Below are positions 24,052 to 32,425 of a DNA stretch of 64,000 nt, piece after piece (within the stretch, counting starts at the first letter, position 1; each line of letters begins with the position of its first letter). Source of the stretch: Sinomonas atrocyanea (GTDB taxonomy: Bacteria; Actinomycetota; Actinomycetes; Actinomycetales; Micrococcaceae); NCBI RefSeq assembly GCF_030811715.1, contig NZ_JAUSRH010000004.1, forward strand, positions 186,001 through 250,000. The letters are read 5' to 3'. A program made the translations under genes and the position numbers. The notes below the pieces were generated by a model, which worked only from the letters and a program-made list of their open reading frames with translations, did not search any database and was not told the DNA's origin.

Positions 24052-24091
24052 GGAAAACCCCTGTGGAGAAGGCCCTCCACAGGGGTTTTCC
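24052..24091. terminator. Perfect 17-bp bidirectional terminator
   Basis: Arms 24052-24068 and 24075-24091 are fully complementary with a 6-nt loop. GGAAAACCCC on one side and GGGGTTTTCC on the other give an A-run before and a T-run after the core stem, so it can end transcription from both sides. It separates the ArsR-AHSA1 operon from the convergent rhomboid gene. Confidence 0.88.
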
Positions 24092-24114
24092 GGAGCCGCG
24101 TTATGGCCAGTGGG

Positions 24115-24996
24115 CTACAGGGAGATTCCGCCGAGGGCGGGAACGCTCGATACCCTCACGAGCGTCGCGATCGCCAGGACGACGGCGACCGCGACGAGGC
24201 CGCCGGCCTGGACCGCGAGGCGGGAACGCCCCCGCGGCGCGTAGGCGATGACCGCCGTCGCGAGTGCCCCCGTGACGAGGCCCCCCAGGTGCGCCTGCCA
24301 GGCGATCCCGGGGACCACGAAGCCGAGCGCCGCGTTGATCACAATCAGCACGACGAGTTGGCGGACGTCGCCGCCGCGCTGGCGCTGGACCACGAACAGG
24401 CCGCCGAACAGTCCGAAGATCGCCCCAGAGGCGCCGATGACGGCGACCGGCTGCCCAGGGGCGAGCAGCAGGAAGCCGACCGATCCACCGATCGCCGAGA
24501 GCAGGTACACGGCCAGGAACCGGGCCCTGCCCAGGAGCGGCTCGAGGGCCTGGCCGAACAGCCACAGCATGTACATGTTCAGGACGATGTGGAGCACGAA
24601 GCCCTGCGAGTGCAGGAACGCGCTCGTGAGCATGCGCCACGGTTCGGCGGCCGTCAGCGTGGCCGAGTTCGCGTAGGCGAAGCCCAGGTAGACGGCGTTG
24701 CCCGGGATGAGCCACTGCAGCGCGTACACGAGCGCGCACACGGCGATGATGCCGATGGTCACGAGGGGCCGGGTCCCGGGCCGTGCACGGCCTCCGTACA
24801 CGGTCCGGGGGGCGCGGGCGGCGCCGGAGAGCTCGCGGACGCAGTCCACGCAGTGGAAGCCCACGGCGGCCGGCCGCTGGCACTCGGGGCACGCCGGCCG
24901 GCCGCAGCGCTGGCACGTCACGTAGGAGACGCGGTCAGGGTGGCGGGGGCAGACGGGGACGGCCTCGGGGCCGGCCGCCGGGCTTCCTTCAGTCAC
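24115..24996 (-). CDS. Rhomboid-family intramembrane serine protease
   Basis: This 293-residue protein has an N-terminal Cys/His-rich zinc-binding segment (CPRHPDRVSYVTCQRCGRPAC and then CPECQ and FHCVDC), followed by about six or seven membrane helices. The catalytic Ser is in VIGASGAIFGLFGG and the catalytic His in WQAHLGGLVTG. HIVLNMYMLWLFGQALE is the conserved second-helix motif. The zinc-ribbon plus rhomboid arrangement is common in actinobacteria. It starts 9 bp after the cyclophilin gene on the same strand and is probably co-transcribed with it. Confidence 0.9.
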   Translation of the reverse strand: MTEGSPAAGPEAVPVCPRHPDRVSYVTCQRCGRPACPECQRPAAVGFHCVDCVRELSGAARAPRTVYGGRARPGTRPLVTIGIIAVCALVYALQWLIPGNAVYLGFAYANSATLTAAEPWRMLTSAFLHSQGFVLHIVLNMYMLWLFGQALEPLLGRARFLAVYLLSAIGGSVGFLLLAPGQPVAVIGASGAIFGLFGGLFVVQRQRGGDVRQLVVLIVINAALGFVVPGIAWQAHLGGLVTGALATAVIAYAPRGRSRLAVQAGGLVAVAVVLAIATLVRVSSVPALGGISL

Positions 24997-25005
24997 GTCA
25001 GCGGG

Positions 25006-25551
25006 TCAGAGCTGCTCGACGTCGATCGAGCTGATGACGACGTCCTCGACCGGGCGGTCCTGCATGCCCGTGCGGACGGCCTCGATGTCGTCGACGACCT
25101 TCTTCGACGCGTCATCGGCGACCTCGCCGAAGATGGTGTGCTTGCCGTAGAGCCAGCTCGTGTCCACGGTCGTGATGAAGAACTGGGAGCCGTTGGTGCC
25201 CTTGCCGCCCTGGATGCCGGCGTTAGCCATCGCGAGCTTGTAGGGCTCCTTGAAGTTCAGCTCGGGGTGGATCTCGTCGTCGAACCGGTAGCCCGGGCCG
25301 CCGATGCCCTTGCCGAGCGGATCGCCGCCCTGGATCATGAAGTCCTTGATGATGCGGTGGAAGACGGTTCCGTTGTAGAGCGGGGTGCCCTTCTTCTCCT
25401 CGCCGGTCTCGGGGTGCGTCCAGGCCTGCTCGCCGGTCGCGAGGCCCACGAAGTTCTTGACCGTCTTCGGGGCGTGGTTGCCGAAGAGGTTGACCACGAT
25501 GTCGCCGTGGTTCGTGTGGATGGTTGCCTTGGCAGTTGCGATTGCGCTCAT
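25006..25551 (-). CDS. ppiA: Peptidyl-prolyl cis-trans isomerase, cyclophilin type
   Basis: This roughly 181-residue cytoplasmic cyclophilin catalyses proline isomerisation in protein folding. The catalytic core FHRIIKDFMIQGGDPLGKGIGGPGYRFDDE, the GTNGSQFFIT segment and the LYGKHTIFGEV block are all present. The start at 25551 (MSAIATAK) follows GGAAG; an in-frame ATG 9 bp upstream is possible. Its promoter is probably the TAGGCT (complement 25654-25659) in the shared divergent region. It heads a two-gene unit with the rhomboid protease, as in other Micrococcaceae near gyrA. Confidence 0.92.
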   Translation of the reverse strand: MSAIATAKATIHTNHGDIVVNLFGNHAPKTVKNFVGLATGEQAWTHPETGEEKKGTPLYNGTVFHRIIKDFMIQGGDPLGKGIGGPGYRFDDEIHPELNFKEPYKLAMANAGIQGGKGTNGSQFFITTVDTSWLYGKHTIFGEVADDASKKVVDDIEAVRTGMQDRPVEDVVISSIDVEQL

Positions 25552-25715
25552 GGCGGCCATTCTTCCACGGGGCGCCGGGGCGTCCCCGGGTGCGGGGACG
25601 GTTCCGCGCTCGGTGAAATCCGGGAACGCCGAGGGCACTCCGGCCGTGTGACCGTAGCCTATGCCCCGTGTGGCACGTAGGCTGGCGTTGGTCCAGCAGA
25701 CTCCCGGAGGTAGCC

Positions 25716-26762
25716 GTGAAGAAACCAGTCGAGAAGAGCCTGAACGCATCCGAGTCGCTTGCCCGCGACGTCCAGCAGAATGTGAGCGCAGGCGTCGAGA
25801 GCGCGCGCGACTGGGCCCAGCCCCGTGTCGATGCGGCCGTGCAGTGGGCCGTTCCGAGGATCCAGCAGGGACTCGACACGGCGTCCCCGCGGATCCAGGA
25901 GGGCCTCAAGTCCGCCGCACACAACATCGCCGAAGGCGTGGCCACCGTGACGCCGAAGATCCAGGACAGCCTCTCCCAGCTCGCACCGCGGATCACCGAC
26001 GCGGTCGACAGCGCCGCACCGCACATCCACCACGCGGTGGACAGGGCGGTCCCGGCGATCAAGGGTGCCGCTGACGAGTACCTCCCGAAGATCTCGGAGG
26101 GCATCGCCCACGCCGCGGACTCCGTGAACCGTGGGCTCTCCACCGCCCCGGGGCGAGTCGATGCCGTCGCGCAGAAGCTCGCCGACTCGGGCGTGGTGCG
26201 CCAGGCCGACGCCGCCGCGAAGGAGGCGGTGAGCAGCGCACAGAAGGCGGTCCGCAAGGCCGCCAAGGAGGTTTCCGGGCCGGCCCCGAAGAAGAAGGGC
26301 CGCGGCCTGCTGATCTTCGGGGTGATCGCGGCCGCGGTGGCTGCCGGCGTCGCGGCGTGGAAGGCCGCCAAGCCGATAGAGGATCCGTGGAAGACTCCGG
26401 CCCCGGTGGCCCCGGCCCCCAAGCCGGCCGCGCCGACCGCCTCGACGTCCACCGGCAGCGCCGCAACCCCTTCCCCCGTCCCCGCCACCGGCGGCGCGGC
26501 CGCCGAGCGCGTCGTGACGGCTGAGAAGCCGGTCGACGAGGCTCCGGATGCGGCCGAGGCCGAGGCTGCGGCCACGCTCGACGCCGGCCAGGCCGCCGTC
26601 CTCGAGGGTGAGAAGGCCGGCGAGGAGGCAGCGGAGAAGGACGCCGCCGAGAAGGACGCGGCCAGCGAGGGCAAGCACGTCGCCCCGGATGCCACGACGG
26701 CCATGAAGAACATCCACGCCGCCTCGAACGGCGGCGAGGGCAAGGAGACCCCGGGCGCCTGA
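25716..26762 (+). CDS. Membrane-anchored protein with 11-residue amphipathic repeats
   Basis: This 348-residue protein of unknown function has nine nearly perfect 11-residue units at residues 36-134, most starting with Pro-(Arg/Lys/His)-(Ile/Val), for example PRIQQGLDTAS, PKIQDSLSQLA and PRITDAVDSAA. Such 11-mers form amphipathic helices as in apolipoproteins or LEA-like proteins. A Lys-rich segment and one membrane helix (GRGLLIFGVIAAAVAAGVAAW, 195-215) follow. Then come an Ala/Pro-rich stretch and an acidic-basic tail. The GTG start follows CGGAGG; TAGGCT at 25677 is the likely -10. Confidence 0.75.
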   Translation: MKKPVEKSLNASESLARDVQQNVSAGVESARDWAQPRVDAAVQWAVPRIQQGLDTASPRIQEGLKSAAHNIAEGVATVTPKIQDSLSQLAPRITDAVDSAAPHIHHAVDRAVPAIKGAADEYLPKISEGIAHAADSVNRGLSTAPGRVDAVAQKLADSGVVRQADAAAKEAVSSAQKAVRKAAKEVSGPAPKKKGRGLLIFGVIAAAVAAGVAAWKAAKPIEDPWKTPAPVAPAPKPAAPTASTSTGSAATPSPVPATGGAAAERVVTAEKPVDEAPDAAEAEAAATLDAGQAAVLEGEKAGEEAAEKDAAEKDAASEGKHVAPDATTAMKNIHAASNGGEGKETPGA

Positions 26763-26784
26763 GGCTCCCCTTCCACCGCCTGAG

Positions 26785-26824
26785 ACGGGCGCGGGAGACG
26801 CGATCACGCGTCGCCCGCGCCCGT
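26785..26824 (+). terminator. Terminator after the repeat-protein gene
   Basis: The outer 11-bp stem ACGGGCGCGGG with its complement, a 2-bp internal mismatch and an inner 5-bp ACGCG-CGCGT stem end in TTTCCC. It lies 23 bp after the stop codon. Confidence 0.75.
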
Positions 26825-26903
26825 TTCCCGTGCCGCCGTCATCCACGGCCGGCTCACCCGCCGCGGCCCCACGGGGCGGGGGCCCTTTGCTAGATTTGTG
26901 GTG

Positions 26904-27773
26904 ATGTCCCCGGACCCTGCCCTCCCCGCCACGACGGCCGCCCCCGAGCCGCCGAGCGTGTCGATCGTCGTGCCGGCGTACAACGAGGAGAGCGTCATCC
27001 GCCAGTGCGTCACTGCGGCGATCTACCAGTCCGTCCCGGCGCACGAGATCATCGTCGTCGACAACAGGTCGAAGGACGCCACAGCGCAGATCGTGCGCCA
27101 GCTGCAGTCCGAGTACCCCGAGTCGCCGATCATCCTGCTCACCCAGGTGGGGGAGCAGGGACTGATCCCCACCCGCAATTTCGGCCTGAACGCCGCCACG
27201 GGGGACGTGATCGGCCGCATCGACGCCGACTCCCTCCTCGAGCCGGACTGGGTGGAGGAGGTCCAGCGCGCGTTCATGGACAGCTCGGTCCAGGCGGCGA
27301 CGGGGCCGGTGATCTACTACGACATGCCGATGCGGCGGTTCGGCCTCAAGGCCGATGACAAGGTGCGCCAGCTCCTCCTCAAGCTCTCACGGCACGAGTA
27401 CCACTTCCTGTTCGGCTCGAACATGGCGATCCGGCGCACCGCGTGGGAGGCCATCCGGGACTCGACGTGCCGGGATGAGAAGGACGAGATGCACGAGGAC
27501 ATCGACCTGTCCCTGCACCTCGCGGAGCGGGGGCTCAAGATCCAGTACTGCCCCGACATGGTTTCGGGGATGTCCGCCCGCCGGCTCGAGGACTCGCCCA
27601 AGGACTACCGCTACTACGTGCAGCGCTTCGACCGGACGTACAAGGCGCACAACATCAAGAAGATCGCGCTCCGCGCCCCGATGGCGGTGATCTTCTCGGT
27701 GTACTACCCCGCCAAGCTCCTGCGCGCCATCCACTCGGCCAACCAGCCGCCGGTCAAGCGCGGCGGCGTCTAG
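26904..27773 (+). CDS. Glycosyltransferase family 2
   Basis: This 289-residue GT-A fold transferase contains SIVVPAYNEESVIRQCVTAA, IIVVDNRSKDATAQIV, GDVIGRIDADSLLEPDWVEEV (the DxD-like metal/nucleotide-sugar motif) and DEMHEDIDLSLHLAERG (the ED catalytic-base region). No membrane domain is evident apart from a hydrophobic C-terminal segment (APMAVIFSVYYPAKLLRAI). The acceptor is unknown; cell-wall or glycolipid synthesis is plausible. The ATG is 7 nt after TAGATT (26891-26896) with no Shine-Dalgarno sequence: a leaderless start. Confidence 0.88.
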   Translation: MSPDPALPATTAAPEPPSVSIVVPAYNEESVIRQCVTAAIYQSVPAHEIIVVDNRSKDATAQIVRQLQSEYPESPIILLTQVGEQGLIPTRNFGLNAATGDVIGRIDADSLLEPDWVEEVQRAFMDSSVQAATGPVIYYDMPMRRFGLKADDKVRQLLLKLSRHEYHFLFGSNMAIRRTAWEAIRDSTCRDEKDEMHEDIDLSLHLAERGLKIQYCPDMVSGMSARRLEDSPKDYRYYVQRFDRTYKAHNIKKIALRAPMAVIFSVYYPAKLLRAIHSANQPPVKRGGV

Positions 27774-27775
27774 CG

Positions 27776-28681
27776 TCAGTCCGCGCCGAGTTCCGGCGCG
27801 GTCCGCGGCTCGCGGCGGGTGCGCCGCTGGCCGAGGACGACGACGGCGAGCCCCGCGAGGATGAGCCCCAGCCCCGCGTAGGTCCCTCCCGGCAGCACCT
27901 CTCCGAGGAACACGGCGGCCAGGAGCGCCGCGCCGGGGATCTCGAGCAGGATGAACATCGACACGACGAGCGGGCTCAGGGTCGCGACGAGGTGGTTGAA
28001 CGCCGTGTGGCCGACCAGCTGGGCCGCGGCGGTGATCGCGAGGATCCACACCCAGCCGGCCGGTTCGAATCCGATGAGCCGCTCGCCGGTGGCGAGGGCC
28101 ATGACGGCCACGAGCGCGGCGCATACCCCGTAGCAGAGGGCCGTGTAGGTCCCCGTGCCCATGGTCTGGCGGGCCTTGCCGCCGGCCATCGTGTAGAGGC
28201 CGGCGAGGATGCCGCCCGCGACGGCGAGGAGGTCTCCGAGCACCGCCTCGTGCGAGAACCCGAGGTCCAGGCCGGTGATGGCGACGACGCCGAGGAACGC
28301 GAGCCCGAGGCCGGCGAGGACGGGCACCGGCAGCTTGCGGCCGCGCAGCACCGAGAAGACAGCGATCCAGCCCGACTGGAGGCACACGAGCGCCGTGGAC
28401 GCCGCGACCGAGGTCAGCGTCAGGGACACGATGAAGCACACGAAGTGGAAGGCGAGGGCCACGCCGGCGAGGGAGGACCAGAGGAGGTCCCGCCGTGTGA
28501 GCAGGCGGAACTGTCGCGGGCTCCTCACGGCGACCGGCGCCGCCATGACGAGGGACGCGATCGCGTTGCGCCAGAACGCTATCGCGAGCGCGGTCACGGA
28601 CGTGCCCGCGAGCGTGCCGGCGATGAGCGGCCCGGACGCGGAGACGCCGAGCACGCCGAGCACCACGAGGAGGGGGACCAC
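27776..28681 (-). CDS. EamA/DMT-family transporter
   Basis: This 301-residue drug/metabolite transporter has ten hydrophobic helices as two five-helix repeats (AFWRNAIASLVMAAPVAV in helix 2; VSMFILLEIPGAALLAAVFLGEVL in helix 8-9). Substrates in the family range from amino acids to nucleotides and are not predictable. The GTG start is 6 nt after TAGAGT (28688-28693, complement), again leaderless-looking. Its stop is 2 bp from the stop of the convergent glycosyltransferase. Confidence 0.85.
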   Translation of the reverse strand: MVPLLVVLGVLGVSASGPLIAGTLAGTSVTALAIAFWRNAIASLVMAAPVAVRSPRQFRLLTRRDLLWSSLAGVALAFHFVCFIVSLTLTSVAASTALVCLQSGWIAVFSVLRGRKLPVPVLAGLGLAFLGVVAITGLDLGFSHEAVLGDLLAVAGGILAGLYTMAGGKARQTMGTGTYTALCYGVCAALVAVMALATGERLIGFEPAGWVWILAITAAAQLVGHTAFNHLVATLSPLVVSMFILLEIPGAALLAAVFLGEVLPGGTYAGLGLILAGLAVVVLGQRRTRREPRTAPELGAD

Positions 28682-28710
28682 CAGCCCACTCTAGTGCCGC
28701 CCCGGACGGC

Positions 28711-28747
28711 AGAAGGTCCCGGCACCTGAACGGTGCCGGGACCTTCT
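28711..28747 (-). terminator. tRNA-Ala terminator
   Basis: A perfect 16-bp stem (28711-28726 with 28732-28747) and 5-nt loop lie 8 bp beyond the 3' end of tRNA-Ala. Confidence 0.85.
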
Positions 28748-28754
28748 CTCACGG

Positions 28755-28827
28755 TGGAGGCAAGGGGACTCGAACCCCTAACCCCCTGCTTGCAAAGCAG
28801 GTGCGCTACCAATTGCGCCATGCCCCC
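28755..28827 (-). tRNA. tRNA-Ala (anticodon TGC)
   Basis: The complement reads GGGGGCA at the 5' acceptor strand pairing with TGCCTCC (one G-U) and an A discriminator. The anticodon arm is CTGCT-TTGCAAG-CAG with TGC, and the T-loop GGTTCGAGTCC is standard. Length is 73 nt; CCA is not encoded. Confidence 0.95.
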
Positions 28828-28843
28828 GTGTTCAGGGAACGGG

Positions 28844-28963
28844 CTACTCGACGGTGTCCGTCGAGCCGCTCCAGATTCCCTTCTGGGCCTCGGATTCCTT
28901 GGCCTTCCGATACAGGAAGGCACCCGCAAGAGCTGCGACTGCGATCGCAATCAGTCTCTTCAC
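28844..28963 (-). CDS. DLW-39 family small protein
   Basis: This 39-residue protein starts KRLIAIAVAALAGAFLYRK after the initiator, with a single N-terminal membrane helix and a short acidic tail (ending IWSGSTDTVE). The exact length of 39, the helix followed by a basic patch, and the position between tRNA-Ala and tRNA-Ile near gyrA match the actinobacterial DLW-39 family; the eponymous Asp-Leu-Trp appears here as Gly-Ile-Trp. The GTG start follows GGAGGT with short spacing. Function is unknown. Confidence 0.8.
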   Translation of the reverse strand: MKRLIAIAVAALAGAFLYRKAKESEAQKGIWSGSTDTVE

Positions 28964-28997
28964 GGGCACCTCCACATGGTTCGGACACCAGGATCCG

Positions 28998-29071
28998 TGG
29001 GCGTACCAGGACTTGAACCTGGGACCTCTTCGTTATCAGCGAAGCGCTCTAACCGCCTGAGCTATACGCCC
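28998..29071 (-). tRNA. tRNA-Ile (anticodon GAT)
   Basis: The complement gives acceptor GGGCGTA pairing with TACGCCC, A discriminator, D-arm AGCTCAGGCGGTTAGAGC, an anticodon stem-loop with GAT, and a normal T-arm. Length is 74 nt. Its place downstream of gyrA next to tRNA-Ala is conserved in many actinobacteria. Confidence 0.96.
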
Positions 29072-29134
29072 TCACGTGGCCCTCGGGCCGAGATATGACT
29101 CTACAGCACACCTCGGCCCGCGGCCAAATCAGCC

Positions 29135-29746
29135 TCAGTCGTCAGTAAGGGTGACTCCGACGCCGCCCACGAGGGTGGCCGAGATGTTGTAGAGCACGGC
29201 CGTGAGCATCGACAGCGCGGTCAGGAGCACCACGTTGACCACCGCGATGATGGTCGCGAACGAGGCCACCTGGCCGAGGGAGGCGATCTTCTTCAGGTCG
29301 AGCGCCCCGCCGCTCTCCGAGCCGCCGATCTCGCCGAGCAGGCCGTTGATCTTGTCGAAGATGCCGGTGACATCCAGGACCATCCACAGCACAATCGACG
29401 CGACGACGGTGACGATCCCGAGCGCCACCGAGAGCAGGAAGGACATCTTGAGCACGGACCACGTGTCGACCTTGCTCACGATCAGGCGCGCGCGGCGCTG
29501 CTTGGCCTTCGGCGCCGGCCGCACCAGGCCAGCCTGCCCCGGGCGCTGGGCCGGGCCGGCGGGCCGCTGCGCGCCGGCACGCTGCGCCGCCGCCGCGGTG
29601 AGCGGACGCTCCGCGGGGCGGGCACCCGGCCGCTGGCCCACGGAGTTCGCCGACTGCGGCGGCACCGTGGGACGCTGCGGCGGCCGCGACGGGGACGCGG
29701 CCTGCGGATAGCCCCCGGACGACGGCGTGTTCTCGGGCGTGCTCAC
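29135..29746 (-). CDS. DUF3566 membrane protein
   Basis: This 203-residue protein has about 90 N-terminal residues of Pro/Ala/Gln/Arg-rich disordered sequence, then a DUF3566 domain: [45 protein letters not shown] (first membrane helix), [46 protein letters not shown] (second helix). The family is consistently found after gyrA in actinobacteria. Its GTG start overlaps the gyrA stop (GTGA), so it is translationally coupled to gyrA. Function is unknown. Confidence 0.92.
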   Translation of the reverse strand: MSTPENTPSSGGYPQAASPSRPPQRPTVPPQSANSVGQRPGARPAERPLTAAAAQRAGAQRPAGPAQRPGQAGLVRPAPKAKQRRARLIVSKVDTWSVLKMSFLLSVALGIVTVVASIVLWMVLDVTGIFDKINGLLGEIGGSESGGALDLKKIASLGQVASFATIIAVVNVVLLTALSMLTAVLYNISATLVGGVGVTLTDD

Positions 29747-32391
29747 TCGTTACCTCCCGGAGTCTGGTCAGAGTCTGGGGACAACGTTACGGCATGAGCC
29801 TCCACCGCTGCCTCCTGCTCGTCGCCGGACGCACCCTCCGGGGCGCCCTCGTCGCCTTCCTCCGCGTCGGCTCCCTCGACCGCGAGCGAACGCTCGCTGT
29901 TCTTGGCGACGGCGATGATGCGGTCGCCCTTGTCCGGCTTGGCGAAGATGACGCCCATGGTGTCGCGCCCGGTGGCCGGGACCCCGGCCACCGAGGAGCG
30001 GACCACCCGGCCGCCGCCCATGACCACGAGGACCTCGTCCTCGTCGGTGACGATGAGGGCACCCATGAGGTGCCCGCGGCCCTCTGCGTACTTGCCGACC
30101 TTGATGCCGAGGCCGCCGCGGCCCTGGCGGCGGTACTCCTCGACGCTGGTCTTCTTGGCGTAGCCGGCCTCGGTGACGATGAAGACGTACGAGCCCTCGG
30201 CCACGACGTCCGCGGCGAGCAGCTCGTCGTCGTCACGGAACTTCATGCCCGTCACGCCGCTCGTGGCCCGGCCCATGGGGCGCAGGGCGTCGTCGTCCGC
30301 CGTGAAGCGCACCGACTGGCCGTGCCGCGAGACGAGCATGAGGTCGTCGTCCTCGGAGACGATCTGCGCGGAGACGAGCTCGTCGCCGTCGCGCAGGTTG
30401 ATCGCGATGACGCCGGCGGAGCGGTTGGTGTCGTAGTCCTCGAGTCGGGTCTTCTTCACGAGGCCGGCCTTGGTCGCGAGGACCAGGTACGGCGCCTGCT
30501 GGTAGTCCCGCAGGTCCAGGACCTGGGCGATGCGCTCATCTGGCTGGAACGCGAGCAGGTTCGCCACGTGCTGGCCCTTCGCGTCGCGGCCGCCCTCGGC
30601 GAGCTCGTACGCCTTGGCCCGGTACACGCGTCCGAGGTTGGTGAAGAACAGGAGCCAGTGGTGCGTCGTCGTGACGAAGAAGTGCTCCACCACGTCGTCT
30701 CCGCGCAGCTGCGCGCCCCGGACGCCCTTGCCGCCGCGGTGCTGCTGGCGGTACTGGTCGCTGCGGGTGCGCTTGACGTAGCCGCCGCGGGTGATGGTGA
30801 CGACCATCTCCTCCTCGGGGATGAGGTCCTCGACGCTCATGTCGCCATCGAAGCCCGCGAGGATGCGGGTGCGCCGGTCGTCGCCGTGCTTCTCGACGAT
30901 CCCGGTGAGCTCCTCCGAGATGATCTGCCGCTGGCGGGCCGGATCGGCGAGGATCGCGTTGTACTCGGCGATGAGCGCCTCGAGCTCGTCGTTGCGGTCC
31001 TGGATCTTCTGCCGCTCGAGCGCCGCGAGGCGGCGCAGCTGCATGTCGAGGATCGCTCGGGCCTGGATCTCGTCGATGTCGAGGAGTTCCATGAGCCCGT
31101 CGCGGGCCTGCTCGACCGTGGGGGAGCGGCGGATGAGGGCGATGACCTCGTCGAGCATGTCGAGCGCCTTGAGCAGGCCGCGGAGGATATGGATCTCCTC
31201 CTCGGCCTTGCGCAGCCGGAAGCGGGTGCGCCGGACGATCACGTCGATCTGGTGGGTGACCCAGTGCCGCACGAACGCGTCGAGCGAGAGGGTGCGCGGG
31301 ACGCCGTCGACGATCGCGAGCATGTTCGCGGCGAAGTTGTCCTGCAGCTGGGTGTGCTTGTAGAGGTTGTTCAGCACGACCTTCGCCACGGCGTCGCGCT
31401 TGAGTACGATCACGAGGCGCTGGCCGGTGCGGCCGGAGGTCTCGTCGCGCAGGTCCGCGATGCCGGAGATCTTGCCGTCCTTGACGAGCTCGGCGATCTT
31501 CATCGCGAGGTTGTCCGGGTTCGCCATGTAGGGCAGCTCGGTGACCACGAGGCACGTGCGGCCCTGGATCTCCTCGACGTTGACCACGGCGCGCATCGTG
31601 ACGGAGCCGCGCCCGGTCCGGTAGGCGTCCTCGATGCCGCGGCGGCCGAGGATCGTCGCCCCGGTGGGGAAGTCCGGGCCCTTGATGCGCAGCAGGAGCG
31701 CCTCGAGGAGCTCCTCGCGGGTCGCCTCGGGGTTCTGCAGGTACCACTGCACGCCGTCCGCGACCTCGCGCAGGTTGTGCGGCGGGATGTTCGTGGCCAT
31801 GCCGACGGCGATGCCGGAGGACCCGTTGACCAGCAGGTTCGGGAACCGTGCCGGCAGGACCGTGGGCTCCTGGTTCTTGCCGTCGTAGTTGTCCTGGAAG
31901 TCGACGGTCTCCTCGTCGATGTCCCGGACCATCTCCATGGCCAGCTGGGCCATCTTGGTCTCGGTGTACCGGGGGGCCGCGGCGCCGTCGTTGCCGGGGG
32001 AGCCGAAGTTGCCCTGCCCGAGCGCGAGCGGGTACCGCATCACCCAGTCCTGGATGAGGCGGACCAGGGCGTCGTAGATCGCCATGTCACCGTGCGGGTG
32101 GTACGTGCCCATGACGTCGCCGACCACGCGCGCGCACTTGTTGAAGGCGCGGTCGGGCCGGTAGCCGCCGTCGAACATCGCGTACAGCACGCGGCGGTGG
32201 ACGGGCTTCAGCCCGTCGCGCACGTCCGGCAGCGCCCGGCCGACGATCACGGCCATCGCGTAGTCGAGGTAGGACCGCTGCATCTCCGTCTGGAGGTCGA
32301 CCTGCTCGACGCGGTCGCCCTCGGGCACGAAGGCCGTCGGGTCGGTTCCCGGCGTGCCCGCGGTGGGGTCCTCGGGAGTCTCGTCGCTCAA
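29743..32391 (-). CDS. gyrA: DNA gyrase subunit A
   Basis: This 882-residue subunit of the topoisomerase that introduces negative supercoils pairs with GyrB encoded just upstream. The breakage-reunion domain shows the catalytic Tyr142 in AAAPRYTE and the quinolone region [11 protein letters not shown]. The C-terminal beta-pinwheel begins near residue 515, with the GyrA box QRHRGGKG (as [11 protein letters not shown]). The tail after 840 is acidic. Position 103, equivalent to E. coli Ser83, is Met, while the acidic Asp107 is kept. The TTG start is supported by GAGGAGAG 5 nt upstream. Confidence 0.97.
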   Translation of the reverse strand: MSDETPEDPTAGTPGTDPTAFVPEGDRVEQVDLQTEMQRSYLDYAMAVIVGRALPDVRDGLKPVHRRVLYAMFDGGYRPDRAFNKCARVVGDVMGTYHPHGDMAIYDALVRLIQDWVMRYPLALGQGNFGSPGNDGAAAPRYTETKMAQLAMEMVRDIDEETVDFQDNYDGKNQEPTVLPARFPNLLVNGSSGIAVGMATNIPPHNLREVADGVQWYLQNPEATREELLEALLLRIKGPDFPTGATILGRRGIEDAYRTGRGSVTMRAVVNVEEIQGRTCLVVTELPYMANPDNLAMKIAELVKDGKISGIADLRDETSGRTGQRLVIVLKRDAVAKVVLNNLYKHTQLQDNFAANMLAIVDGVPRTLSLDAFVRHWVTHQIDVIVRRTRFRLRKAEEEIHILRGLLKALDMLDEVIALIRRSPTVEQARDGLMELLDIDEIQARAILDMQLRRLAALERQKIQDRNDELEALIAEYNAILADPARQRQIISEELTGIVEKHGDDRRTRILAGFDGDMSVEDLIPEEEMVVTITRGGYVKRTRSDQYRQQHRGGKGVRGAQLRGDDVVEHFFVTTTHHWLLFFTNLGRVYRAKAYELAEGGRDAKGQHVANLLAFQPDERIAQVLDLRDYQQAPYLVLATKAGLVKKTRLEDYDTNRSAGVIAINLRDGDELVSAQIVSEDDDLMLVSRHGQSVRFTADDDALRPMGRATSGVTGMKFRDDDELLAADVVAEGSYVFIVTEAGYAKKTSVEEYRRQGRGGLGIKVGKYAEGRGHLMGALIVTDEDEVLVVMGGGRVVRSSVAGVPATGRDTMGVIFAKPDKGDRIIAVAKNSERSLAVEGADAEEGDEGAPEGASGDEQEAAVEAHAVTLSPDSDQTPGGNE

Positions 32392-32425
32392 AGATTCTCT
32401 CCTCTAATTGCTTTCCGACCCGAGA

